IMG/VR virus record: IMGVR_UViG_3300031951_000365
Span: 1-43,423 of that record
DNA length: 43,423 bases
Direction: 5' to 3' (one strand)
Origin: a virus
Made by a program: the position numbers and the translations under genes. Below the pieces are notes generated by a model, which ran no database searches, had not been told where the DNA came from, and worked only from the letters and a program-made list of their open reading frames with translations. Below are positions 7,623-15,292 of this stretch, one piece after another. Positions within the stretch are counted from its first letter, which is position 1; each line of letters starts with the position of its first letter.

Positions 7623-7857
7623 GCTTCCGCTGAGTATTGATTGCTTGACGTTCTCTGGGAGACTTTCCACCGAAGAATCCGAATTCATCATTCTGCGACT
7701 CTAACCCGAGCTCCAGGCATTCTGCATTTACTGGGCATTTCTTACACAACTTGCGGATTGCTTCCGTATGGTGGATCGATACACCCACATCAGGGAAGAA
7801 GTAGTTCGGGTCCATGCCTCGGCAGTGTGCTTTATGCAACCAAGAAGGTGTGTTCAT
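7411..7857 (-). CDS. WhiB-family Fe-S transcriptional regulator
   Basis: 148 residues as an open frame; the WhiB core is the first ~80. Four cysteines at 12, 38, 41 and 47 (HCRGMDP, LCKKCPVNAEC) match the [4Fe-4S] site, and EFGFFGGKSPRER matches the G-[VFI]-[WF]-G-G turn before the basic DNA-contacting end. WhiB proteins are restricted to actinobacteria and their phages and act with the principal sigma factor. The start overlaps the preceding stop (ATGA). Residues after ~80 lie over the RusA gene in another frame and do not look like a domain. Confidence 0.9.
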   Translation of the reverse strand: MNTPSWLHKAHCRGMDPNYFFPDVGVSIHHTEAIRKLCKKCPVNAECLELGLESQNDEFGFFGGKSPRERQAINTQRKRDARVALRQASRVSHYEPTQTLGMGEQTETSMEGCGIVGGPRMASCAVCTNGLTSCARPVRLPSEHQSTT

Positions 7858-8855
7858 TTCTTAGCCCAGATAGGAGTCTGATCGATGTTGAAGCCAACTG
7901 GCTCAAGTTCGCCAGCTTTCATGCGTCGCACGGCGGCGTCAATACGCTCGTATTGTGCGTCATTGATCTGGCCTTCACGGGCGCCGATCTGCCTGACAAT
8001 GCCTGCCCACAGTTGGAAGCCATCGACCTCGAAGAACTCTGCGCAGTCGAAGACACGGTCTCGTGCTGCGACTTCACGTGGGTCGTCGTCAACGATCTCT
8101 GCTTCGATCACCTCGTCTTTGGGCGCAGCTGGAAGGGCTGCCGTAGGCGTCGATGTGGGAGCTAGTGCGGTGATACTTGCTTTCCCAGTCATGATTTCTA
8201 GTGGCGTGTCGAGCATGGTCAACGTGGGAGTAACGAAGTTGCGCTTACCACTGGGCCGCATCTGCGTCCGCTTTTCGATGCCAAGTGCGACTCGTACCAT
8301 TGACCCGGATTCATTGAGCTGACGGATTAGATCGGCCATCCCGGGCAATTCTTTGAGTGCGTTCCACCCCTTCGTCTCAAGGCGCCAGATCCCTCGGAAG
8401 GGCACGTTGGGAAGCAGCACCTTGAGACGGGTATGGGGGGAACACTCCATGTTGCCTTTAGCCGTGCAGATACATGGAGTTTCTACTGGCTCCCATTGCT
8501 GGGGCCCAGTCTGTTGTGGCACCTGACATGTCAAGCCGTCGCACCGTCGAAGCAGTCCAGCACCCGAGTACATCTCATACCATGTCGAAACGGGGTTCGG
8601 TGGTAGAAACACTTCGATCTCGGAAGCATTCGTGATGACCTCCCATTGATTTGACGGGCTCGCTTTTGGATCAGTCCAGGGTTTGGCTTCGCCGCCATAC
8701 AAGTCAGCCAGGGCAGTGATGCAGTCTTTGAATGGGGACGTAAATCTGAATGTGTCAAGACTGCGCATTGCTTTGCCTGTCTTGATACCTAGACGAATGC
8801 GGCCGGCTTCAGGTGCACGACTATCTAGATCAGCTAATGGTTGAATTGGTCTCAT
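7854..8855 (-). CDS. phiC31 gp3-like protein (recombination directionality factor family)
   Basis: 333 residues from ATG 8855, with GGGAA 3 bases upstream (an upstream start at 8924 lacks this). The text parallels phiC31 gp3: RPIQPLADL, GRIRLGIKTG, LDTFRFTS, ALADLYGGEAKPW, NQWEVIT, WYEMYSGAGLLRRCDG, then Cys-containing PCICTAKG and CSPHTRLKVLLP, then IWRLETKGWNA. In phiC31, gp3 switches the serine integrase to excision. Many lytic phages carry relatives without an integrase, so an older role in early DNA metabolism is likely. An extra ~100-residue C-terminal region (about 230-333) is acidic then helical. Confidence 0.8.
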   Translation of the reverse strand: MRPIQPLADLDSRAPEAGRIRLGIKTGKAMRSLDTFRFTSPFKDCITALADLYGGEAKPWTDPKASPSNQWEVITNASEIEVFLPPNPVSTWYEMYSGAGLLRRCDGLTCQVPQQTGPQQWEPVETPCICTAKGNMECSPHTRLKVLLPNVPFRGIWRLETKGWNALKELPGMADLIRQLNESGSMVRVALGIEKRTQMRPSGKRNFVTPTLTMLDTPLEIMTGKASITALAPTSTPTAALPAAPKDEVIEAEIVDDDPREVAARDRVFDCAEFFEVDGFQLWAGIVRQIGAREGQINDAQYERIDAAVRRMKAGELEPVGFNIDQTPIWAKK

Positions 8856-9246
8856 GGTTTCCCTGCGGGTAGGTGGACGGATATAGCTTGACAATGTCGG
8901 CGCTGGAGTAGTCGCCGGTATCAATCATCAAGCCCTCGTTCCTTAGTTTATTCAGCAGGTGTTGCGGAAATGAGATCGTGTCGCCGTTGGCATTAGATGA
9001 TGTGAGCACGATAGGGCCAACAAGTTGTCGTCCCGTCATGAATGAGGCTACGAGATTGATCCCGAAGTTAGGTTGGAACAACGCTTCTTCATTGCACCAA
9101 ACATCGCAGTTCAACTTGTTCGGACGGACGAGCTCGATCAATCCATTGACCAGTGTTTGTAGGCAGGTCAATGAATCTTCGTTGGGTTGCTGGGTGACGA
9201 TAACGGCGTCGCCGATTTCGTTGATATAGAGGTACTTGTTAGGCAC
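8830..9246 (-). CDS. DUF3846-like phage protein
   Basis: 138 residues from GTG 9246, which overlaps the previous stop as GTGCCTAA. It opens KYLYINEIGDAVIVTQQ and continues CLQTLVNGLIELV, then CDVWCNEEALFQPNFGINLVA and LVGPIVLTSSNANGDTI. This order (query of a value, NEE, P.N..A, G.ivl....dGD) is that of DUF3846 proteins of phages and conjugative elements, whose role is unknown. The 3' end overlaps the start of the gp3-like gene by 26 bp. Confidence 0.65.
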   Translation of the reverse strand: MPNKYLYINEIGDAVIVTQQPNEDSLTCLQTLVNGLIELVRPNKLNCDVWCNEEALFQPNFGINLVASFMTGRQLVGPIVLTSSNANGDTISFPQHLLNKLRNEGLMIDTGDYSSADIVKLYPSTYPQGNHETNSTIS

Positions 9247-9424
9247 TGCGCACCGTATATTCAAACTTGGCCGGGCACTCGGGGCACTCGACAATGGTGG
9301 ATGTTGGCATGCCGCGCTCGTATTTGTACCAGTCGACGTCAAGTAAGGCGTCGAACTCAGTCAAGCACGAGTCGCAGCGGACAGGGGTATTGAGTTGTTC
9401 GCCTTTGTCATGAAAGGTCGACAA
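9239..9424 (-). CDS. Zinc-ribbon microprotein
   Basis: About 61 residues from TTG 9424; the start is uncertain and no ATG/GTG lies in a good place. It contains RCDSCLTEFDALL and VECPECPAKFEY, two CxxC pairs 30 residues apart, a likely zinc ribbon. An ATG at 9411 overlaps the preceding stop as ATGA but is in another frame and gives only 16 residues. Nucleic-acid binding is likely from the ribbon. Confidence 0.55.
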   Translation of the reverse strand: MSTFHDKGEQLNTPVRCDSCLTEFDALLDVDWYKYERGMPTSTIVECPECPAKFEYTVRSA

Positions 9425-9647
9425 GGTTGGAGTCCATTTCTTCTGTGAGTTCGTGGATGCGCTTGGCGCAGATACCGAGCAGCTTGGTATAAAACTCCAG
9501 GGCAACGTTGTTGTCTAGGAAAAGCACAACGTCGTTGTCCCCGAGCAGAAAGCCAAGTGATTCGCAACCCACAAGGGCCGTGTTGGTTCGGATTCGGATC
9601 TGACTTCCATCTGTTGGGGTATGGAAATATCCAGTTGCAGTGGGCAT
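9408..9647 (-). CDS. Hypothetical protein, 79 residues
   Basis: ATG 9647 has AAAGGAG six bases upstream, which fixes the start over in-frame codons further up. N-terminal beta-like part (TGYFHTPTDGSQIRIR) and a helical C-terminus (LGICAKRIHELTEEM). It is coupled to the upstream gene by a TAATG overlap. No family recognised. Confidence 0.6.
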   Translation of the reverse strand: MPTATGYFHTPTDGSQIRIRTNTALVGCESLGFLLGDNDVVLFLDNNVALEFYTKLLGICAKRIHELTEEMDSNLVDLS

Positions 9648-9967
9648 TATGACTCCTTTGATAGTGGAACTACGGTGACTCTGGGCTTGTCGGGCAACCG
9701 AGCGAACCATCCGTCACGTTCGAGAAGGCCGCGAGTGCGAGCTAGGTTGTTGCGTTGCTGACGCCGTTGTGTCGCTTGTTCGACATATTCGAGAATGTCA
9801 TCGTCGGTGACGCCATGTTGGCTACGACTAAGAACATGCACGGCTTCGATCACATACGAAACAAGTGTCTTGTTTTTGCGGATATTGTCGTTGGCAAGGT
9901 GACTGGAGATTGGATCAGTGGACCGTGCGTTAGGTGCAGGTCCACCAATAGGAAGTTCTAGTTGCAT
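9647..9967 (-). CDS. Small winged-helix-like protein
   Basis: 106 residues; GAAGGGC precedes ATG. It begins LELPIGGPAPNARSTDPISSHLA, a phrase frequent in phage and prophage HTH proteins, and continues with DDDILEYVEQATQRR, NNLARTRGLLERDGWF, a winged-helix pattern with recognition helix and wing. Likely a DNA-binding accessory protein. It lies between the ParB-like gene and a hypothetical gene in the leftward operon. Confidence 0.55.
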   Translation of the reverse strand: MQLELPIGGPAPNARSTDPISSHLANDNIRKNKTLVSYVIEAVHVLSRSQHGVTDDDILEYVEQATQRRQQRNNLARTRGLLERDGWFARLPDKPRVTVVPLSKES

Positions 9968-9987
9968 AGTGCCCTTCTATTTGCTGA

Positions 9988-11217
9988 TCAGACGGCTTCG
10001 TCCATGTCGTACCCAAGATCATCGTGCATGTCTTCCTCGATGGGGTCAATGCGGTCTGCGTTCATGAATGACATGCGGTCGGGTCGAACGATGCCGGCTG
10101 CCATAAGCTGCTCATCGAGCTCGGGCCCCTCCAAGTGGTATTTAGTCCACAACCGCAGTGTGTTATTGCCTTCCTTCAGGTATGTGACCAGTCGCTCGTC
10201 AGTGACCTCGTCATCGTCAAGGCCAGCTGCTTCGACAACTTCTTCGTACCAACAGTCAAGCAACTGATAGCGCATGGCAAGCGCAGCCATTTGCGCAAGC
10301 GGTGTGGGGTTCTTAAGGGTGCTAGTGATCCAGGCTTCGCGGTCCTCTTGGTACTTGGCTGATGCCGCTTGGTACTGCTCCCACCAATTGTTACCGGGCT
10401 CGTCGTCCTCGTCGTCGTCAAAGCCATCGTCGTCGTTATCGGTAACAGCAGTATCGTAAACATGCACGACTCTGCCTTGACGGCACAGAACCATTGTGTC
10501 GGTCAGCATTGCCTCATCGAGGTTGGCTGCACTAAGCGTCTGAACATGCGTTGCGTTCTTGGGCCATGAGGTCACAACGTCGGTGCGATCCTTGAGAAAC
10601 GTTTCGATAGCCGCATTCTCTTTTGCCCACTTCTGGTTACGTTCGGCGTTATCAACATCGTAGGAAGAAAGCTTCTCAGCCTTGTCTTTGAGAACAGCCA
10701 CGTGGATAGGGTCAAGTGCAGTTAGACGGTGCGCAAGATCAAGACTGAGCTTTCCGCTAGCAAGATTCTCGCGTGCCCACTCTGGCAACTTGAGCAAAGA
10801 CAGTCGCTTGGAAACATGGGCCTGCGACTTGCCAACCTGCTTGGCAATTTGAGCCTGCTTGATTCCAGAACTGCGCAATACTTCGTACGCAGCAGCTTCT
10901 TCAAGGGGCGTAATGTCAACGCGCTGAAGGTTCTCGACAAGCATGGTTGTCAAGGCTTCAACCTGTGAGTTCAACTTGACAATGCTGCACGGCGCTGTGG
11001 TAAATGTGCCCAGTTTCTGCAAGGCCAAGAACCTACGGTGGCCGGCGACTATTTCGTATGTGTCATCGAGCGGGTCGTGCTCAACGACGAGAGGTTGAAG
11101 AAGGCCGACGCTTTCGATCGACTGAGCAAGTTCTGCAATGTCTTCGTCGTTGTAAGTCTTGCGGATGTTGTCCTCGGAAAGCCGCAGCTTTTCGAGGTAG
11201 AGATATTCAATGGTCAT
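9988..11217 (-). CDS. ParB/Spo0J-family protein
   Basis: 409 residues; AAGGAACCAT precedes ATG. N-terminal ParB domain: DNIRKTYNDEDIAELAQSI, GLLQPLVVE, then VAGHRRFLALQ (arginine-rich CTP-binding motif, here GHRR), and ENLQRVDITPLEEA. The HTH follows (IKQAQIAKQVGKSQAHVSKRL, about 120-140). The middle holds a very acidic stretch (DNDDDGFDDDEDDE). The C-terminal ~130 residues are helical and unlike chromosomal ParB. Known roles are partition complex assembly on parS, or in phages transcription control and nicking. A ParA-like gene lies 3.2 kb upstream in the same block. I found no obvious parS cluster. Confidence 0.85.
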   Translation of the reverse strand: MTIEYLYLEKLRLSEDNIRKTYNDEDIAELAQSIESVGLLQPLVVEHDPLDDTYEIVAGHRRFLALQKLGTFTTAPCSIVKLNSQVEALTTMLVENLQRVDITPLEEAAAYEVLRSSGIKQAQIAKQVGKSQAHVSKRLSLLKLPEWARENLASGKLSLDLAHRLTALDPIHVAVLKDKAEKLSSYDVDNAERNQKWAKENAAIETFLKDRTDVVTSWPKNATHVQTLSAANLDEAMLTDTMVLCRQGRVVHVYDTAVTDNDDDGFDDDEDDEPGNNWWEQYQAASAKYQEDREAWITSTLKNPTPLAQMAALAMRYQLLDCWYEEVVEAAGLDDDEVTDERLVTYLKEGNNTLRLWTKYHLEGPELDEQLMAAGIVRPDRMSFMNADRIDPIEEDMHDDLGYDMDEAV

Positions 11218-11228
11218 ATGGTTCCTTG

Positions 11229-11438
11229 TTAGGCGACGCGCATGTCGTCGGGCTTGTGTCCATCTCGACGAAGGACAAGGCTGTTGGTGGGAGCATGGCC
11301 TGCGTACTCGGGGTCAAGTGCGTCGGCGTAATAGATCGACACGCCTGTGGGTACAAGCCAGGTTGCAAAGTTGACTACGTCCTCCATTGTGGGGAACGAC
11401 ACAACTAGCGTGAACGGTTTGGTCGTGCGGGTACTCAT
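11229..11438 (-). CDS. Hypothetical protein, 69 residues
   Basis: Strong ribosome site (AAAGGAG) before ATG. Mixed alpha/beta composition with TLVVSFPTMEDVVNFATWLV, possibly a small ferredoxin-like fold. Ends 11 bases before the ParB-like gene. No family recognised. Confidence 0.55.
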   Translation of the reverse strand: MSTRTTKPFTLVVSFPTMEDVVNFATWLVPTGVSIYYADALDPEYAGHAPTNSLVLRRDGHKPDDMRVA

Positions 11439-11544
11439 GTGGCTCCTTTGTTGGTGTCGTCTCTCCGACTGTCACGCCTAGTGAGCAGGGCACTTCGCTC
11501 GGCGTTCAGCTACTAGACATAGGGGGAGAACACCCTTTCCCTGC

Positions 11545-12495
11545 TTAGATTGGGCTGGGCGTACCAGTTGCATACCGACCAGAGTCGGTGATGCACTGGT
11601 CACGCCAGTCGCAGTAATCACAGAACCAAATCTTTCCGGTGTCAACGATGGCACCAGCAGTGTCTGTCTTGACCCACATACCACGGCTTGGATCTTGGAT
11701 GAATGCGCCTTGGGCAACCTCATCATCGTGAATACTGGTGGGTGCAATAAGATCAGGGATACCAAGCCACTGCTCAACACGCTGGATGCGAGCGATCTCA
11801 CGCATGGCAATTGCTCGGTACTCATCGCGTGTGTAGTGCCACTCGGCAGCAAAGCGTCCAATGTCTGAGGCTACGTACCGCTTCATGCTGGGTGACAGGT
11901 TCTCCATCGACAGGTATGCGATGACCACGCGATCAGCGTCGAGCGCCATTGCAGATAGTGCAGCCTGTAGAACATGGCCAGAGCGAGGGCCAGATGCTGG
12001 GCCCTTGAAGTCCGAAGCCATGGATTTAAAGCCAAAGCCATTGACTGTCTTGACTTCGACGACGGCATCGACTTGGGTCTTGCTCTGTTCTAGATACGTC
12101 ACAATGTCTGCGTGTGCAGAACCGTTAACACCGATGGTGCGTAGATCTACTTGGACTTCGAACTCGGCGTTGGGAAACGCATCCTTGATTGCGTTTTCCA
12201 AGCCAGAGTGAACGAGCGTACCGAGCGACATGCGGTATGCGTCGGCGATGTTAGGCACGGGACGGACGTCGCCACGCATGGCGTAGTGAAGCTGACGATC
12301 ACAACGGAACGCACTGAACGATGCGCGGTATGGCAGAGCCTCGTTGGCTTTGGCTCGCTGGTGTTCGTTATTGGCTAGGTACTGATTGAACCACGACTCA
12401 GCAATGGCAGATACAAAGTCGGGGTTGCTGACGGGTGGGTGGCCGGCTGCGCGCTCGGCTTGCGGAAGATCAGATAGATCTTTCTTGACTGACAT
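11545..12495 (-). CDS. Cas4/RecB-like PD-(D/E)XK exonuclease with Fe-S cysteines
   Basis: 316 residues from ATG 12495, chosen because CAGGAG sits 6 bases upstream (GTG 12513 would place that site inside the gene). FRCDRQLHYAM gives the first cluster Cys, and FCDYCDWRDQCITD near the end gives three more, the four-Cys pattern of Cas4-type nucleases. Between them GSAHADIVTY and AVVEVKTVNGFGFK supply the Asp and the E-x-K of the nuclease core, and QAALSAMAL resembles the Q-x-x-x-Y helix with Y replaced. It probably resects DNA ends for recombination with SSB and RusA. Confidence 0.82.
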   Translation of the reverse strand: MSVKKDLSDLPQAERAAGHPPVSNPDFVSAIAESWFNQYLANNEHQRAKANEALPYRASFSAFRCDRQLHYAMRGDVRPVPNIADAYRMSLGTLVHSGLENAIKDAFPNAEFEVQVDLRTIGVNGSAHADIVTYLEQSKTQVDAVVEVKTVNGFGFKSMASDFKGPASGPRSGHVLQAALSAMALDADRVVIAYLSMENLSPSMKRYVASDIGRFAAEWHYTRDEYRAIAMREIARIQRVEQWLGIPDLIAPTSIHDDEVAQGAFIQDPSRGMWVKTDTAGAIVDTGKIWFCDYCDWRDQCITDSGRYATGTPSPI

Positions 12496-12564
12496 GTATT
12501 GCTCCTGACTCACGGCGGGTCCATTCGCCTTGCCAATATGTAGATTTAGACTATCAACAGGGTG

Positions 12565-12888
12565 TTACGCAGATCGGCGTTCAGCCTGAAACTCCCTGTG
12601 ATTTTCGAGTTCGAACTTGCGATGCTGGTCGGGATCGACGACACAGTCGTAGCACCTGCATGTGGCATGGTGCTCGGCAATATCTATGTCGTCTGCAAGT
12701 AATTGCGCAGCGTACTCGAAGTCAGGGTCAATGACAGAGGGCATGATGGTTCCTTGATTGGCTGTAAACAGTATGAATTCCACGAGACATTGCTGGCATA
12801 AATGCCAGTGTCCATCGCCGTTAACGCTGTGAACCTCGATGATTCCGGCCTCGACGCGCTGTAGATGGCATCGGCTGCACTTGGTCAT
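12565..12888 (-). CDS. Cys-rich protein with a possible second in-frame start
   Basis: 107 residues from ATG 12888, just after the previous stop. Two halves: residues 1-48 hold CSRC and CQQC, one zinc ribbon; residues 49-107 hold TCRCYDC and a charged helix. The second half begins with ATG 12744, preceded by AAGGAACCATC, a ribosome site as strong as those of real gene starts in this operon. So either one two-domain protein is made, or also a 59-residue short form. No family recognised. Confidence 0.55.
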   Translation of the reverse strand: MTKCSRCHLQRVEAGIIEVHSVNGDGHWHLCQQCLVEFILFTANQGTIMPSVIDPDFEYAAQLLADDIDIAEHHATCRCYDCVVDPDQHRKFELENHREFQAERRSA

Positions 12889-12892
12889 GTGG

Positions 12893-13141
12893 TTAGAAAG
12901 AGGGAGGCGGTGGACTTGCCAGCCTTGCTTGGATGAGAAGGTCATTGGCTAGATCCTCAGCTTGCAACGTGTCGATGCGCAGCACCTGTGGATATGTGAA
13001 GCCACTCTCGGAATGCTTGACGATAGCCACGATATGAAGCGGGCATTCATGGTGGGGGACATACACAATACGGGCGTCGAGGATTGTCAGCGAATTACTT
13101 TCGTTTGAACTGACGAGGTTGATGAAGTCTTCTGCTTTCAT
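12893..13141 (-). CDS. Hypothetical protein, 82 residues
   Basis: AGAAAG precedes ATG. Beta-rich middle (SLTILDARIVYVPHH, CPLHIVAIVKH) and a helical C-terminal part ending in PPPPSF. It lies in an unbroken leftward series. No recognised family. Confidence 0.55.
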   Translation of the reverse strand: MKAEDFINLVSSNESNSLTILDARIVYVPHHECPLHIVAIVKHSESGFTYPQVLRIDTLQAEDLANDLLIQARLASPPPPSF

Positions 13142-13153
13142 GGGTCTTTCTGG

Positions 13154-13402
13154 TCATGCAGGGAACCAATGCGGCCAGATCAAAGATGGATGTATTCCGA
13201 CTCGTTTGATAGCCAACTGGTCTGCGGAAAACCAGGGAATGCCCTTCTGCTTCCACCGGTCAATGGTTGTGATGCTGACACCAAAGTACCGTGCGTAGTC
13301 GAAACGGTTTGGTGTTGAGAATTGGTCTGGGTCTTTAATGGGAACCTGCACGGCCTTGACTAGGTCATCCCATGCGAAGGTATCAGAATGGTGCTTCTTC
13401 AT
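13154..13402 (-). CDS. Small HTH (MerR/excisionase-like) protein
   Basis: 82 residues from ATG 13402, inside the last codons of the SSB gene; GGAAG is 9 bases upstream. FDYARYFGVSITTIDRWKQKGIPWF is a helix-turn-helix with the W..KGIPW wing typical of excisionase or Cro-like factors. It could be the phage switch regulator or an accessory recombination factor. Downstream genes follow with short gaps. Confidence 0.65.
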   Translation of the reverse strand: MKKHHSDTFAWDDLVKAVQVPIKDPDQFSTPNRFDYARYFGVSITTIDRWKQKGIPWFSADQLAIKRVGIHPSLIWPHWFPA

Positions 13403-13805
13403 ATGCGGGTGCTTCCGGTGCGGGCGCAGGGCGGGGCGACGACGTGTCGTTACCCTTGGCGGTCTTGGTGACAGCAGCAGTAGCAAAGCGAAGCGACGGC
13501 GCAATGTCGTCAACGACAATGTCGTAAGCGTTCCGCTTGTTGCCATCTTTGTCTTCATAAGATCGCTGCTGCAAACGACCGGTGACTACCACACGCATGC
13601 CCTTGTTGAGGGTGGCAGCTGCGTTCTCTGCAAGTTCTCGCCACGCAACGAAGTTGACATACGACGTTTCTTCCTGCCACTCACCATTGACTTGATAGCG
13701 GCGGTTATCTGCAATTGATCCAGTCAGCATGGCTGTGCCACTCTGTGTGTAGCGGAGCTCGGGCTCGCCAGTCAGGTTGCCAATTACGGTGATGTTGTTA
13801 CTCAT
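13383..13805 (-). CDS. ssb: Single-stranded DNA-binding protein
   Basis: 140 residues; GGAGGTCTA precedes ATG. OB-fold text is clear: NNITVIGNLTGEPELRYTQSG, SYVNFVAWRELAENAA, KGMRVVVTGRLQQRSYEDKDG and AYDIVVDDIAPSL. The tail is Pro/Ala-rich and ends EEAPF, an acidic tip like that which recruits partners in bacterial SSBs. It coats single strands in replication and recombination. Its start overlaps the previous stop (TAATG). Confidence 0.95.
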   Translation of the reverse strand: MSNNITVIGNLTGEPELRYTQSGTAMLTGSIADNRRYQVNGEWQEETSYVNFVAWRELAENAAATLNKGMRVVVTGRLQQRSYEDKDGNKRNAYDIVVDDIAPSLRFATAAVTKTAKGNDTSSPRPAPAPEAPAYEEAPF

Positions 13806-14005
13806 TAGACCTCCAGGGTCCGGTCGATGGGTACGTCATACCCATACTTTGCTTTGGTTAGAAATGCGTCTGCGTTGAATTTGTGATAATCGCCAAGCGT
13901 TTGCGCAAGTAAGTATGTGACGCGGTCGATCATCACAAGTTGTGTGATGCTCGATGCGTGGCTACGTGCGTTGGCAAGTGTCTTGGCGATATCGGTATAT
14001 ATCAT
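13805..14005 (-). CDS. Hypothetical protein, 66 residues
   Basis: Its ATG overlaps the stop of the upstream gene (ATGA) and its stop overlaps the SSB start. Helical composition (DIAKTLANARSHASS, VTYLLAQTLGDY). It may be a small SSB-associated or unrelated factor. No family recognised. Confidence 0.55.
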   Translation of the reverse strand: MIYTDIAKTLANARSHASSITQLVMIDRVTYLLAQTLGDYHKFNADAFLTKAKYGYDVPIDRTLEV

Positions 14006-14424
14006 GTGAAGTCAAAGTCCTTGACGAAGTCGTACTCGACGTCATCGATATCGTCGAGATCACGTTCAACGTCTTGGCGAAGGGATTCAACAGCATCGTC
14101 ATACGTGGCAGCATCGATTTCACGATGGATTTTTACGGTGTATTCGACTTCGATACTGTAAGTGTGCTGGCGAACTGCAAGTGGGCGATTCAACTGATTG
14201 TTGAGGTTGTCAACGAAGTCGTCGTACACATCGCACCAGTCACGATTTGTAGCTTCTTCGATCAACGCTGTGCCAATTTTGTGAATGTCGTCAATGTGAG
14301 CTTTCTCGTAATTGCGAGCCACATTTTCCCAATGACTACGTGCCGCTTCTATGCGCACGAAATCCTCTTTGAGTTGTTGATACTCACGAGTTGCAGTTAC
14401 GTCTGTGATTTGTAGGTCTGTCAC
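14002..14424 (-). CDS. Hypothetical acidic protein, 140 residues
   Basis: Start overlaps the ParA-like stop (ATGA). N-terminal half is a coiled coil (YQQLKEDFVRIEAARSHW, NYEKAHIDDIHKIG). The C-terminal third is strongly acidic (DDAVESLRQDVERDLDDIDD). A strand TYSIEVEYTVKIHREIDA precedes it. Being coupled to the ParA-like gene it may be its partner. No family recognised. Confidence 0.55.
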   Translation of the reverse strand: MTDLQITDVTATREYQQLKEDFVRIEAARSHWENVARNYEKAHIDDIHKIGTALIEEATNRDWCDVYDDFVDNLNNQLNRPLAVRQHTYSIEVEYTVKIHREIDAATYDDAVESLRQDVERDLDDIDDVEYDFVKDFDFT

Positions 14425-15071
14425 GGTGTGAACTCCTTTGCAAAGAACGCCGGCTTCAGAAGAAGTGGCATGAGGAACTGAAGAATGTTGCTGAAGTGTC
14501 CACGGTCAACAGATGACGTGAACAATCCAGCGTCGATGGCACGACGAATGTCTTCGTAATTGGTACTGTGATGCACCTCACGATTCCACAGCAATGGACT
14601 GAGTACGTTAGAAACGTCTCGTTCAGACAACACGCCAGTGGGCTGTTGCAAGTTATAGCAGGTGGTGAAGATGACGTTCGGAACCATTGCTCGTCGCAGT
14701 GTGACGTAATTATTCGTCGTCACAAGGATGTTGATGGCTTGATCGTCGAGGATCTTCGGCGTCAATACTGCTGTGACACTAGCTGTGTGAACAGTGACGC
14801 GATTCGTCGAATGCGTAGGCGATGAGTTATGTGGGTGGCCCCAGGCAAGGAAGAAATCGTTAGCGTCGAGCGTCCCCCATAGTTGGTCGGTAGGTTCGTG
14901 CCAGTTCCGGCCGAGTGTTGCGAACGCATCTTGTGCGTCGAGCACGTCGGGCAGACACAAGCACGGCTTGCCATCACGGTCACGGTAATGCTTGTTTAAC
15001 CAGTGAGTGATCGCAAGGCCCAATGTGGTAGAGCCAATGCCGTTCTTGGCAGGGTAGATATTGATGTTCAT
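14421..15071 (-). CDS. ParA/MinD-like ATPase fold with degenerate Walker A
   Basis: 216 residues. It opens NINIYPAKNGIGSTTLGLAI, which aligns with the ParA deviant P-loop K-G-G-x-G-K-[ST]-T; the first Lys is kept but the phosphate-binding second Lys is Ser. LCLPDVLDAQDA could be the switch strand, and TTNNYVTLRRA matches the ParA 'T.p...sl..a' strand. So the fold is likely, but normal ATP hydrolysis is doubtful. The start overlaps the upstream gene (ATGA). With the ParB-like protein it suggests partition, but the loss of Lys points to another mode. Confidence 0.65.
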   Translation of the reverse strand: MNINIYPAKNGIGSTTLGLAITHWLNKHYRDRDGKPCLCLPDVLDAQDAFATLGRNWHEPTDQLWGTLDANDFFLAWGHPHNSSPTHSTNRVTVHTASVTAVLTPKILDDQAINILVTTNNYVTLRRAMVPNVIFTTCYNLQQPTGVLSERDVSNVLSPLLWNREVHHSTNYEDIRRAIDAGLFTSSVDRGHFSNILQFLMPLLLKPAFFAKEFTP

Positions 15072-15292
15072 GCTTCCTCCATTACTAAGTGAGTATCTTC
15101 GGCGTGTCCGAATGCCATGCGTATACCAACAGTGCTGAGCTGTTTGTCCAGCCAGTAGAGAAGGTCGGCTGCTGTTAGTAAGGCAGCATGATGGTCTCCA
15201 GTTGAACGCTCGTCGTCATGTGGTACGCCAGGCAAGTTGACCGCTGTATCGGCAGTGATCTTGAGTATGAGTTTGCAGTTGAATGCCGTCAT
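15068..15292 (-). CDS. Hypothetical protein, 74 residues
   Basis: ATG 15292 overlaps the previous stop (TGATG); TAGGTG lies upstream. Beta strand at the start (NCKLILKITADTA), then a helix (ALLTAADLLYWLDKQLSTV). It is coupled to the ParA-like gene by ATGA overlap. No family recognised. Confidence 0.55.
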   Translation of the reverse strand: MTAFNCKLILKITADTAVNLPGVPHDDERSTGDHHAALLTAADLLYWLDKQLSTVGIRMAFGHAEDTHLVMEEA

